From Floridanema evergladense (lineage in GTDB: Bacteria; Cyanobacteriota; Cyanobacteriia; Cyanobacteriales; Aerosakkonemataceae), in assembly GCF_041929205.1 (NCBI RefSeq), contig NZ_JBHFNT010000224.1: DNA of 64,000 bases; one strand, written 5' to 3'. The notes below the pieces were generated by a model that saw only the letters and a list, made by a program, of their open reading frames with translations, searched no databases and was not told the origin of the DNA. The stretch's first letter is position 1, and every line of letters begins with the position of its first letter. The position numbers were made by a program, and so were the translations under genes. Shown here in pieces: positions 39,401 to 46,420 of this stretch.

Positions 39401-41158
39401 CACATAACAGCCACCTGCTTTTAAGATAGCCAATATGCCAATAATCATCTCGAAAGAACGTTCTACACAAATACTAATTAAAGTTTCAGATTTAATGTGG
39501 TGATTATGAATTAGATAATGAGCAATTTGGTTAACTTTTTGATTGAGTTGTTGATAAGTTAGGCTTTGGGATTCAAATACTAAAGCGATTCGATCGGGAT
39601 TTTTTGCAACTTGTTGTTCAAATAGGTCAACGAATGTTTGATTCAAGCAATAATTAGTATCTGTTTGATTCCAGTCTCGTAATTGCTGAATTTCATTTTT
39701 TGTGAGTAATGGTAGGCTATTGATCGGTTGTTGAGGGCGATCGACAATTGCTTCCAGCAACACAGTAAAATGTTGAGTCATTCGTTGAATGGTGTTCTGG
39801 TCAAACAAATCAGTAGCATATTCCCATTCCCCGATTAATTCTTGGGAAGTTTCCCGAAAAATTAGCGATAAATCAAACAGAGTAGTTGTATTTTCCCACT
39901 TAAAAGTAGTAACAGTTAATCCATTGATTTCTAGATTTTCGTTAGTTTCATTTTGCAAACCAAATGCTACTTGAAATAAGGGATGATGAGCAAGCGATCG
40001 CTCTAATCCCAGTTCATCCACTAATTTTTCAAAGGGCAAATCTTGATGGTCGTAAGCATCTAAACTTACTCGTTTTACTCTAGCAAGTAATTCTAAGAAA
40101 GTGGGATTTCCTTGTAAGTTAATTCGCAAGGCTAAACTATTGACAAAAAAGCCAATTAACCCTTCAATTTCTTTACGGTTGCGATTAGCGATCGCAGAGC
40201 CCAAAACAATATCTTCTTGTCTGCTATAACGCGAAAGTAAAATCGTAAATGCTGTCAACAAAGTCATAAACAGCGTTGTTCCTGACTCTTGACTCAAATG
40301 CTTTAACTTTTGGGTTAAATTGCGATCGAGCCGCAAAAATTCGCTCCCTCCCCGAAAAGATTGCACTGAAGGGCGCGATCGATCTGTTGGCAATTCTAAC
40401 AAAGGCGGAACATCAGCTAATTGTTGTTGCCAATAATTAAGTTGAGTTTGCAGTATTTTTCCTTGTAACCATTCTCTTTGCCAATGAGCAAAATCTGCAT
40501 ATTGCAGCGATAATGGGGGTAATGGAGAAAGTTTTCCATCGCTAAAAGCAGCATAAAGACTAAACAATTCTCGTCGGAATATTTCCATTGACCAACCATC
40601 AAAAATTATATGATGGATAACAATCAATAGTAGATGAAAATTATCAGACAATTGCAACAATTTTACCCGTAACAAAGGAGAATTTGATAAATCAAAAGGT
40701 CTTTGGAATTCTTCTATTGCTAAGTGTTGAGCTTTCTTTAATTGCTCTGTTTCTGTCAAATCTCGCCAGTCTAGCACCTGTATTGACAGTTGTACGCTAG
40801 AGTGAATTACTTGGATTGGCGAACCATCAATAACTGAAAATGTAGTGCGTAAAACTTCATGCCTTTGGACAATTTCTCTAATAGATTTTTCTAAAACAGA
40901 TATCTTAAGATCGCCCGTAATTTGCCAAAAAATAGGAACATTATAGGGACAATTATCTGCTTCTAATTTATCAATAAACCATAATCTTTGTTGAGCAAAA
41001 GAAAGAGGAATCGGCTGTTTTCGAGAAACCTGTCTTAGGGATGAATTTTGTTGAAAATCATTTTTCCGAGATAATTCTTGTTGCTCTTTGAGCTTTTGCA
41101 GAACTAATGCACGTTTTTCAGGAGAAAGATTTTCCAGACGTTTGAATAAGTTAGTCAT
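33446..41158 (-). CDS. apnC: Anabaenopeptin synthetase C, C-A-PCP-C-A-NMT-PCP
   Basis: This 2570-aa bimodular protein adds residues four and five. Domains: C1 48-490 (HHIIFDGWS near 181); A1 500-1000, pocket D-L-G-A-I-G-C-V-T, similar to codes I associate with homotyrosine/homophenylalanine modules; PCP near 1036; C2 1100-1540 (HHIISDGWS near 1231); A2 from 1555, pocket D-L-F-N-N-A-L-T-Y (Ala); N-methyltransferase inserted in A2, about 1985-2260, SAM motif VWEIGCGTG near 2078; A10 motif near 2451; PCP (GGHSL near 2507). N-methyl-Ala at position five is typical of anabaenopeptins. No homotyrosine genes (hph) are in the window. The N-terminus has a short charged helix instead of a TubC domain. 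The C-terminus ends SDEEEIEL, a likely docking tail for ApnD. No clear ribosome site precedes the ATG. Confidence 0.94.
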   Translation of the reverse strand: MTNLFKRLENLSPEKRALVLQKLKEQQELSRKNDFQQNSSLRQVSRKQPIPLSFAQQRLWFIDKLEADNCPYNVPIFWQITGDLKISVLEKSIREIVQRHEVLRTTFSVIDGSPIQVIHSSVQLSIQVLDWRDLTETEQLKKAQHLAIEEFQRPFDLSNSPLLRVKLLQLSDNFHLLLIVIHHIIFDGWSMEIFRRELFSLYAAFSDGKLSPLPPLSLQYADFAHWQREWLQGKILQTQLNYWQQQLADVPPLLELPTDRSRPSVQSFRGGSEFLRLDRNLTQKLKHLSQESGTTLFMTLLTAFTILLSRYSRQEDIVLGSAIANRNRKEIEGLIGFFVNSLALRINLQGNPTFLELLARVKRVSLDAYDHQDLPFEKLVDELGLERSLAHHPLFQVAFGLQNETNENLEINGLTVTTFKWENTTTLFDLSLIFRETSQELIGEWEYATDLFDQNTIQRMTQHFTVLLEAIVDRPQQPINSLPLLTKNEIQQLRDWNQTDTNYCLNQTFVDLFEQQVAKNPDRIALVFESQSLTYQQLNQKVNQIAHYLIHNHHIKSETLISICVERSFEMIIGILAILKAGGCYVPIDPKYPQERIQFMLEDSGTSVLLTQSSIKDKLPIKSTCQVIYLESGTFADESTENLLPQTKPENLAYLIYTSGSTGQPKGVMIEHRALVNLILTWAETFQIKPETRWLQFGAFSFDLSIGEIATALSAGATLYLAKSETLLPSQSLVNLLRDRQISHIALPPSTLSILPQASLPDLQNIIVGGEVCPAEIVTQWAKERRFFNCYGPTESTVTVSIAECNPNGKKPDIGKPIANNRIYILDAQNQLLPPGIPGELCIAGIGLSRGYLHRPDLTKEKFIEVDLFGKSERIYKTGDLAKWNFQGNIEYLGRIDDQIKLRGFRVEIGEIEATLLQNKWVKEAVVILYEADDNPRLVAYITTAEKSSNLGNQLKEYLKTLLPNYMVPAQIILLDKLPITPNGKLDRKSLPTPDINAAINWEMPITPTEELLASLWQALLKVKYVSRRDNFFELGGHSLLATQLITRIRDSFGVEISVRKVFEYSILFELAIEIDRAALGVTLPPIAPQPENEPKTLSFAQSRLWFLAQLEGSGTWGNYNISTAYSLNGNLNIEALRASFAYLIKRHEILRTCFPVIEGEAQVIIKNPEQIEVLAIVNLQELPPQIQAETVQNLADIHAAEPFDLNVGPLLKIKLLQLGKQKNVLLINMHHIISDGWSMGVFKREWEQAYSAFASGNLPNFSPLPIQYTDYAAWQRNWLQGEILETQKNYWKQQLKDAPQLLDLPTDYPRPAQQSYQGGREEYSLSGELTEKLKLLSQKQGVSLFMTLLTAFNILLSRYSRQEDLCVGSAIANRTHSHTEGLIGFFVNTLVLRSQIKPEQNFIELLQKTRQTCLEAYSHQDIPFEYLVEQLHPERSLSYNPLFQVMIVLQNMESAGIKVKLPELDIKYLEQDYPFTKFDLTLDVSERDNQLHCMWEYATDLFAPTTIQRMAGHLEILLEAITQNPQQSISTLPLITTVEIKQLQLWNQTNIDYPQDQTLITLFEQQVAKTPDRIALVFENKTLSYEELNQKANQLTYHLLAIKEEKKLPNNSLMAICIERSLEMVIGIFAILKAGGAYVAIDPNYPQERIQLMLEDSNASLLLTTSNIKKKLPLEKLQNNCQVVFWEQEIWTNLATENLIPQSKPNDLAYVIYTSGSTGRPKGVAIAHYSPVVLIKWAHSIFSTEQLAGVLASTSICFDLSIFEIFVPLTQGGSVIVVENALYIEQAQKSIVPITLINTVPSAAAELLNMNVIPPSVKVINLAGEALRNSLVQSLYQATSVTEIYNLYGPSEDTTYSTFTKVAKNAQHEPTIGKAIANTRIYILDKHNQLLPPGIPGELCIAGKGLAQNYLNHPELTAEKFIHLNLFNQTERIYKTGDLARWLPDGNLQYLGRIDRQIKLRGFRIELGEIETLLIEHPTIQEAVVIVREDIEFDRSLVAYIVPTSTKNDDLQNQQVELWQQVFTDAYLNSNSSEDPTLNLAGWNDRYTGEPYPKSAMQEWRDTTVEQILELKPIRVWEIGCGTGMLLFKIAPHCQHYLGTDFSSEALQYIEKHLKQQSLQEKVTLKTCAANQFDGIEIGAYDLVIMNSVIQYFPSLDYFLSVLEGAIAAVKNQGAIFIGDVRNLNLLAAFHTAVEFYRAEDNLSIKELRQRIQQSICNEGELLIDPDFFITIKHKFPRISQVEIQLKRGYTHTEMSRFRYDVVLHLDQINNSFVTPEWLDWESEELNLEKIEQLLTTQKSDLLGIRNIPNARLTSEMILLEKINQLESNVSDLKMAIYHAKLGIEPEAFRTLVRELSYTPFVQYNSTDFSSYDVVFQRNNAEQTRIPRFTQEHNLRSKPWQHYANQPLHYRTAEIDPGLLDEWRSFLSKTLPEYTIPNHFIALEKLPLTPNGKIDRKALPKPGTTLTTKNIELPVTSTEKLLAEIWTKLLKYELIAREDNFFKLGGHSLLGTQLCSRIRDKFKVEIPLRKLFELPTLNELANYIDTCLWMNYSSADIQPLNSDEEEIEL

Positions 41159-41216
41159 AATATCATTCAGAGAAACGCCAATTTTAATGATTTAATCATC
41201 ATTTTATTGTGAATAT

Positions 41217-41268
41217 CAACCTTTACAAATATCTTTAATTAAGTCAAAAAAGATATTTGTAAAGGTTG
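41217..41268. terminator. Perfect 20-bp inverted repeat between DUF2235 gene and apnC
   Basis: Arms 41217-41236 and 41249-41268 are exact reverse complements (CAACCTTTACAAATATCTTT) around a 12-nt loop. The hairpin starts 9 nt after the DUF2235 stop, so it may end or stabilise that transcript. No T-run follows the stem on the minus strand, so factor-independent termination is uncertain. It could also be an insertion scar or an attenuator ahead of apnC. Confidence 0.6.
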
Positions 41269-41277
41269 GCTTACTAA

Positions 41278-43020
41278 TCACTCAGAAGCAAGTAAATGTG
41301 GAATCACAGATTTAAGATTCTCCGGGCGATACTCTAAGCAAGCTTTCAGTCGTTTTACAACACTACTATGAACTGCAATTCGTAATGAATTTGTCGATCG
41401 CCATCCCTCTCCTCTTAACAGATAAACTCCCTCGACGGTATTATCAAAATAAGTTGTTGGATCTGGTTTAATCTGAAAATCTTCGCTGTCATTTTCAGTT
41501 GAATAAAATTCCAACCCTAAATTTTGTGCCTTCTGGAGCATCCATTGCAGTGCATAATCTGATAATCCTCGATAATTTTTATTCCCTCCACCAACACAAC
41601 TATGTTCACCAACAAACCACACTTCCTCTACTACTTGATTAGGATTTTTTTCATTTTTCTTTAGAGGAGTCGAAGGAAAAACTTTGCGTTTTTCATCAAT
41701 AGCTACAGCATGGAAACCATTTTCCACAATTGGGCTTAGGGTAGCATCATAAAATTGATAATTGATATTCCAGATTCTCTCAATGGCTGGCAAAGGTAGT
41801 ACATCAGGAATGCCTAATGTTCCCACTGTTTCCCAGCAGCCTAACATTTTGATGGAGATGTTATTCTCTAAATCAGTTGCTCCCTGAGAAACTTTTTTAG
41901 AGTTTTCTTGACGGAATTCTTGAGCTTCTAGAGAATCATGAACGATTTTACTATCTCGATAAAGCTCATAAGCTTTTCTAATTTCTTGAATCTTGGAACG
42001 TCTTAATAAACCACATTTGTAAATCATCCCCGCTAAACAACGAACAATATAAGCTCCGCGACTAAAACCAAATAGATAAATTTCATCCTGACTGTCTGGA
42101 TCGTAGTTCATACATAGAAATCGGTAGGCATCTTGAATAAGCCGATCGATTCCCCACCTAAAAGCGCTATCACCAAAGCGATCGATCAAATCAGGTAGAT
42201 TACCATCTTCTCTACTAAATCCCGATGAATAGAATACTAATTGTGGCGTTTGATCGTCAGCTGTATATTTAACCAACCGGGCTAATTTTAGTACATTTGT
42301 AGGATAAGCACTCGTTAGTTCATGCCAAGTTCCATCACAACAAACTACTAAGCGTTTTTTCTTCCCCACAACAACTGGCGACTGGGGAGTTTGTTCATTC
42401 TCATTAACTGCAATAGTTGGTTGTTCAGTTTCTCCTGTAGTGGCTGATTCTGGAGCAATAATTATTTGTTCAATCCCTTCTGGAAAAGATGATTCGATCG
42501 CCGTTGTAATTTGTTCAATTCCTCCCGCCATATCAATTCCTACAGCAAGAGAAGATGATTCGATCGCTGTAATTATTTGTTCAATTCCTTGCTCTGTAGA
42601 TGATGTTTCTATTGTCGTAATTGGTTGTTCAATTCCTTCCATTGTAGATGATGTTTCAATAGTAATTGTTTGTTCAGATTCACCAGTAAATGATGTTTCT
42701 ATTGTCGTAATTGGTTGTTCAATTCCTTCCATTGCAGATGATGTTTCAATAGTAATTGGTTGTTCAGATTCACCAGTAGATGATGTTTCTATTGCCGTCA
42801 TTGGTTGTTCAATTCCTTCCGTTGTAGATGATGTTTCAATAGTAATTGTTTGTTCAGATTCGCCAGTAGATGATGTTTCTATTGTCGTAATTGGTTGTTC
42901 ATTTTCTTCGATAAAAGATGATTCCGTTGCATCTTCTTCAGTAACTTCAGTTAAATTTTCATCTTCGGTTACTAGTTGATCTTCTTGTTGGTTTTTGGTT
43001 TTTTTCTTTCTGATAGACAT
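41278..43020 (-). CDS. DUF2235 (Tle1-like) alpha/beta hydrolase with repeat N-terminus
   Basis: This 580-aa protein sits between apnB and apnC. Residues about 20-215 are a low-complexity Glu/Ser/Thr/Ile-rich region built of 30-residue repeats. Residues 225-575 are a DUF2235 domain, the fold of Tle1-type phospholipase effectors. It begins RLVVCCDGTWHE and carries the nucleophile motif GFSRGAY near 318 and a His motif FVGEHSCVGGG. Where I expect HSDVGG in this family, it has HSCVGG. No signal peptide or membrane helix is evident. Its substrate is unknown; an esterase/lipase role or peptide tailoring is speculation. The gene has its own ribosome site (GGAG, 10 nt) and gaps of 162 and 119 bp, unlike the tight apn junctions. 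I recall apnB and apnC as adjacent in described clusters, so this looks like an insertion. Confidence 0.85.
   Translation of the reverse strand: MSIRKKKTKNQQEDQLVTEDENLTEVTEEDATESSFIEENEQPITTIETSSTGESEQTITIETSSTTEGIEQPMTAIETSSTGESEQPITIETSSAMEGIEQPITTIETSFTGESEQTITIETSSTMEGIEQPITTIETSSTEQGIEQIITAIESSSLAVGIDMAGGIEQITTAIESSFPEGIEQIIIAPESATTGETEQPTIAVNENEQTPQSPVVVGKKKRLVVCCDGTWHELTSAYPTNVLKLARLVKYTADDQTPQLVFYSSGFSREDGNLPDLIDRFGDSAFRWGIDRLIQDAYRFLCMNYDPDSQDEIYLFGFSRGAYIVRCLAGMIYKCGLLRRSKIQEIRKAYELYRDSKIVHDSLEAQEFRQENSKKVSQGATDLENNISIKMLGCWETVGTLGIPDVLPLPAIERIWNINYQFYDATLSPIVENGFHAVAIDEKRKVFPSTPLKKNEKNPNQVVEEVWFVGEHSCVGGGNKNYRGLSDYALQWMLQKAQNLGLEFYSTENDSEDFQIKPDPTTYFDNTVEGVYLLRGEGWRSTNSLRIAVHSSVVKRLKACLEYRPENLKSVIPHLLASE
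42601..42900 (-). repeat. 90-bp tandem repeats encoding 30-aa units in the DUF2235 protein
   Basis: The block TGATGTTTCTATTG recurs at 42601, 42691, 42781 and 42871, giving three full 90-bp units plus about 30 bp. The units differ at only a few bases. Each encodes about 30 residues with the pattern IEQPITTIETS...GESEQ.ITIETSS. More degenerate half-units continue toward 42470. The in-frame period suggests copy-number variation without frameshift. Confidence 0.9.
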
Positions 43021-43106
43021 TGCTTTTTTACTCCAAGTAGCTCTGTAAATTATAGCGTTAATTGAGAACCTTTCCAGTAGTTAGAGTACTTTACTAAAGA
43101 ACCAAT

Positions 43107-43139
43107 AACAAATTCTTTAATGCCAGTTAAAGATTTGTT
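43107..43139. terminator. Imperfect hairpin between apnB and the DUF2235 gene
   Basis: The arms AACAAATTCTTTAA (43107-43120) and TTAAAGATTTGTT (43127-43139) pair except for one bulged base, around the loop TGCCAG. It lies 44 nt after the apnB stop. The T-run is on the plus-strand side, so for the minus-strand transcript it is a weak terminator or a processing structure. With the hairpin at 41217-41268, there is an inverted repeat in the gap on each side of the DUF2235 gene. Confidence 0.4.
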
Positions 43140-43182
43140 TTTTTCTCACTTTTATTACGGTAAATATACATTTGTCTTTGGT

Positions 43183-46100
43183 CTATCCAGAACTTAATTG
43201 TTGTTTTACTTCCCGATCTGATAACTCATTAACCTCCCTTAAAATACGATTTAGTTCATCATCTCCGACCTGTTCAAATTGTCGATCGATTACTATTTGT
43301 GATAATTTAGCAATCGTGGGATTTTCAAACAAATAACGCAGAGTAAAATCTATAGAAAATGCTTCTCTTAATCGAGAAATCACTTGTGTAGCTAGTAAAG
43401 AATGTCCTCCTAACTCGAAAAAGTTATCGTAAATTCCCACCTTTTCTAATCGCAAAACTTCAGTCCAAATTTGGGCTAATTCAGTTTCAGTAGAATTACG
43501 AGGAGCAACAAAATTAACGTCTAAATTTCTTTGGCAAATATCAGGAACAGGTAAAGCGCGACGATTGATTTTATTATTAGAAGTTAGAGGCAATGCTTCC
43601 AAAAATACGAAAGTTGCAGGAATCATGTAATCAGGCAACTTTGTCTTGAGAAAGTTTCGCAGACTGCTAACAGTTGGCGCATTATTTTTGGCAACGATAT
43701 AGGCACTCAAATACTTGTTTCCCGGTTCATCTTCTCGCGCTATAACAACAACTTGTTTGATGTTATTGTGCTGATTTAAAATTCCCTCAATTTCTTCTAT
43801 TTCTATGCGAAAACCCCGAATTTTTACCTGAGTATCAATTCGCCCTAAAAATTCTAAATTCCCATCAGGAAGACGGCAAACTAAATCTCCAGTTTTGTAA
43901 AGTCGATCGCCTTCCAAAAAAGGATTAGCAATAAAATTTTTCCTGGTTAATTCTGGTTGATTCAAGTAACCTCTAGCCACACTCGCGCCACTGACATAAA
44001 GTTGTCCCGGAACACCAATGGGAACTCGGTGGAGATATTCATCTAGAAGATAAACTTTCCTGTCGCCAATAGGTTTGCCAATGGGAATTGAATTGACATT
44101 TTCGGGAAGTTGTTTAGGAATTGGATAGCAACAAGTAAAAACTGTACATTCTGAAGGGCCGTAAGCATGAATAATTTGCGTTTCTGGTAATAGTTCTAAT
44201 GCACGAAAAACATGAGGTACAGAAACAGATTCTCCCCCAAACAAAAGCTGTTTAATTCCTAACAACGCTTTCGGTATTGTATCGATTATGTAATTGAATA
44301 GGGCTGTAGTTAGAAACAGAGTATTAACATTTTGTTCGCGGATAATTTTGCTTAAATCTTCGGGTGTGGGAATTTTTCCTGGGTAAAGTACACAACGCCC
44401 ACCGTAAAGTAAAGGAGTCCAAAGTTCTAAGGTAAGTGCATCCCAAGAAATTGATGAGTGTTGCAGCCAAATTTGTTTTGCATCAAGTTGAATGTAATTC
44501 ACCCCAAACATAAAACCAATGAAGCTACGATGGGGAACTTCCGATCCTTTTGGGTTTCCGGTTGTGCCAGAGGTGTAAATAATATAAGCTAAGTTTTCTG
44601 GATTAACTTCTGTGAGTAAATTATCTTGTGTTTGTTGGGCAATTATTTCCCAATCGGAGTCAAGTTTAATTACAGTTTTATCGTTGATTGGGAGTCTATC
44701 TTGTAAGTGATTTTGCGTTAACAGGATGGTGATTTGGGCATCTTCCATCATGAATTGTAGTCTTTCTGAAGGAAAAGCTGGATCTAGGGGAATATAGGCT
44801 CCTCCTGCTTTGAGAATACTTAATATTCCTATTACCATTAAGAGCGATCGCTCTACACAAATCCCAACTTTTACTTCTGGTTTAACTCCCAATGTTTGCA
44901 AATAATGGGCTAATTGATTGGCGCGTTTATTTAATTCTCTATAGGTTAACTGTTGTTCTTCATAAACTAAAGCTATAGCATCTGGACTTTTTTCTACTTG
45001 TTCTTCAAATAATTTATGAACACATTTATACTCATATTCAGTTGTAGCAGTACTTTCTGCCTTTACTATTTCTTCTTGTTCAGTTATTGTTAACAAGGAG
45101 AATTGAGAAAGGTTTTGTTGAGGATTGGTGGCAATATCTGAGAGTAATTTTTGGAAATGTCCAATCATACGTGCGATCGTATCCGTTGCAAAAAGGCTAG
45201 TATCGTAGATAATCCTGCCAGCTAATTCTCTTTCAGGATTAATGACGATCGTTAGCGGATAATTTGTTTGCTCAAAACAACGAAGATTGCTAACTTCTAA
45301 AGCTTTTTGACTTTCCGATTTAGAAGTATCGATCGGATAATTCTCAAATACCAAAATACTCTCAAACAGTGGCATTTGCGGAGGAATATCGCTAATGCTT
45401 TGAATATCTGCTAAAGAATAATAAGCATACTCTTCTTGTTCAATTTGTTTAGTTTGTAAATCCTTAAGCCAAGGTACTAATTCTACATTTCCAAAAAGTT
45501 GAACTCGGACGGGGAGAGTATTAATAAATAGTCCGACCATTGAATCTACTTTGTGAAGTTTAGTTGGGCGACCAGCTACAGTCGCACCAAAAACTAGATC
45601 GTTTTCTCCACTGTAGCAAGAGAGCAACAAAGCATAAGCTCCTTGTACTAAAGTATTCAAAGTTAAATGATGCTGTCGAGCCAAATATTGCAGGTTTTCG
45701 GTAATTTCTTTAGATAAGGTAAATAGCTGTTCATCATAATTTTGCTGTTCTTCTGGCTTGTCTTCTCTCGATTTTTTATCTACTCTAAAAGGTGTAGGAA
45801 ATTCAAACCCTTTTAAAGTTTCTTTCCAGAAGGTTTTTGCTTTTTCAATATCTTGTTGTTGTAACCAATAAATGTAGTCTCGATAGGGGCGAGAAGGTGT
45901 TAGGGATAAAGATTCACCGCGATAATTAGCTTCATATAAGACAAAAACTTCTTTAAGAATAATCTGCATTGACCAGCCATCAAATAGAATATGATGATGG
46001 CTCCAAATAAATTGGTAAGTTTGTTCCTCTAACTGGATTAAAGTGAAGCGCATTAGGGGAACTTCACTTAAATCAAAGGTTTTTTTGCGATCGCTTTTCA

Positions 46101-46416
46101 GAAAATTCTCTAACCTTTCTTGTTGTTCAGCTTTGGTAAAATTTTGCCAATCGTGACAAATCCAAGACAAATCAATCCATTTATTTACCATTTGTAATGG
46201 TTTTTCGATTTCCTCCCAATGAAAGGAAGTTCTTAAAACTGGATGACGAGAAACAACTTGTTGCCAAGCTTCCTGAAAAATCGGTAAATCTAAGTCACCT
46301 TTGAGAGTACATAATAGCTGCTCAAAATAGAATTCTGATTCAGGAGAATAGAGACTATGAAACAGCATTCCCTGTTGCATAGGTGACAGTTCATATAAAT
46401 CTTCAATATTATTCAC
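43183..46416 (-). CDS. apnB: Anabaenopeptin synthetase B, C-A-PCP (aliphatic residue)
   Basis: This single module adds the third residue. Domains: C domain 3-435 with HHILFDGWS near 140, beginning directly with IEDLYELSPMQQG, the usual start of a DCL domain following an epimerase; A domain 455-965 with GTTGNPKG near 619; PCP with GGHSL near 1005. The pocket reads D-A-L-F-L-G-A-V-F, close to Ile/Val codes, which fits the Val/Ile position of anabaenopeptins. I place the start at GTG 46416 (1077 aa) instead of the far-upstream ATG at 46500. The GTG lies 4 nt after the apnA stop, has GAGGTGA just upstream, and gives the normal C-domain N-terminus. Starting at 46500 would add 28 residues overlapping apnA. 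The C-terminus ends in a charged helix (LSDREVKQQL). Confidence 0.93.
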   Translation of the reverse strand: MNNIEDLYELSPMQQGMLFHSLYSPESEFYFEQLLCTLKGDLDLPIFQEAWQQVVSRHPVLRTSFHWEEIEKPLQMVNKWIDLSWICHDWQNFTKAEQQERLENFLKSDRKKTFDLSEVPLMRFTLIQLEEQTYQFIWSHHHILFDGWSMQIILKEVFVLYEANYRGESLSLTPSRPYRDYIYWLQQQDIEKAKTFWKETLKGFEFPTPFRVDKKSREDKPEEQQNYDEQLFTLSKEITENLQYLARQHHLTLNTLVQGAYALLLSCYSGENDLVFGATVAGRPTKLHKVDSMVGLFINTLPVRVQLFGNVELVPWLKDLQTKQIEQEEYAYYSLADIQSISDIPPQMPLFESILVFENYPIDTSKSESQKALEVSNLRCFEQTNYPLTIVINPERELAGRIIYDTSLFATDTIARMIGHFQKLLSDIATNPQQNLSQFSLLTITEQEEIVKAESTATTEYEYKCVHKLFEEQVEKSPDAIALVYEEQQLTYRELNKRANQLAHYLQTLGVKPEVKVGICVERSLLMVIGILSILKAGGAYIPLDPAFPSERLQFMMEDAQITILLTQNHLQDRLPINDKTVIKLDSDWEIIAQQTQDNLLTEVNPENLAYIIYTSGTTGNPKGSEVPHRSFIGFMFGVNYIQLDAKQIWLQHSSISWDALTLELWTPLLYGGRCVLYPGKIPTPEDLSKIIREQNVNTLFLTTALFNYIIDTIPKALLGIKQLLFGGESVSVPHVFRALELLPETQIIHAYGPSECTVFTCCYPIPKQLPENVNSIPIGKPIGDRKVYLLDEYLHRVPIGVPGQLYVSGASVARGYLNQPELTRKNFIANPFLEGDRLYKTGDLVCRLPDGNLEFLGRIDTQVKIRGFRIEIEEIEGILNQHNNIKQVVVIAREDEPGNKYLSAYIVAKNNAPTVSSLRNFLKTKLPDYMIPATFVFLEALPLTSNNKINRRALPVPDICQRNLDVNFVAPRNSTETELAQIWTEVLRLEKVGIYDNFFELGGHSLLATQVISRLREAFSIDFTLRYLFENPTIAKLSQIVIDRQFEQVGDDELNRILREVNELSDREVKQQLSSG

Positions 46417-46420
46417 GATC

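Noticed and set aside
42601..42900. Regular repeats as a CRISPR array
   Set aside because: The units are contiguous 90-bp coding repeats with no unique spacers and no cas genes nearby.
42440..42979. 179-codon plus-strand ORF
   Set aside because: Antisense shadow of the 90-bp repeats; its regular protein pattern simply mirrors the repeat period.
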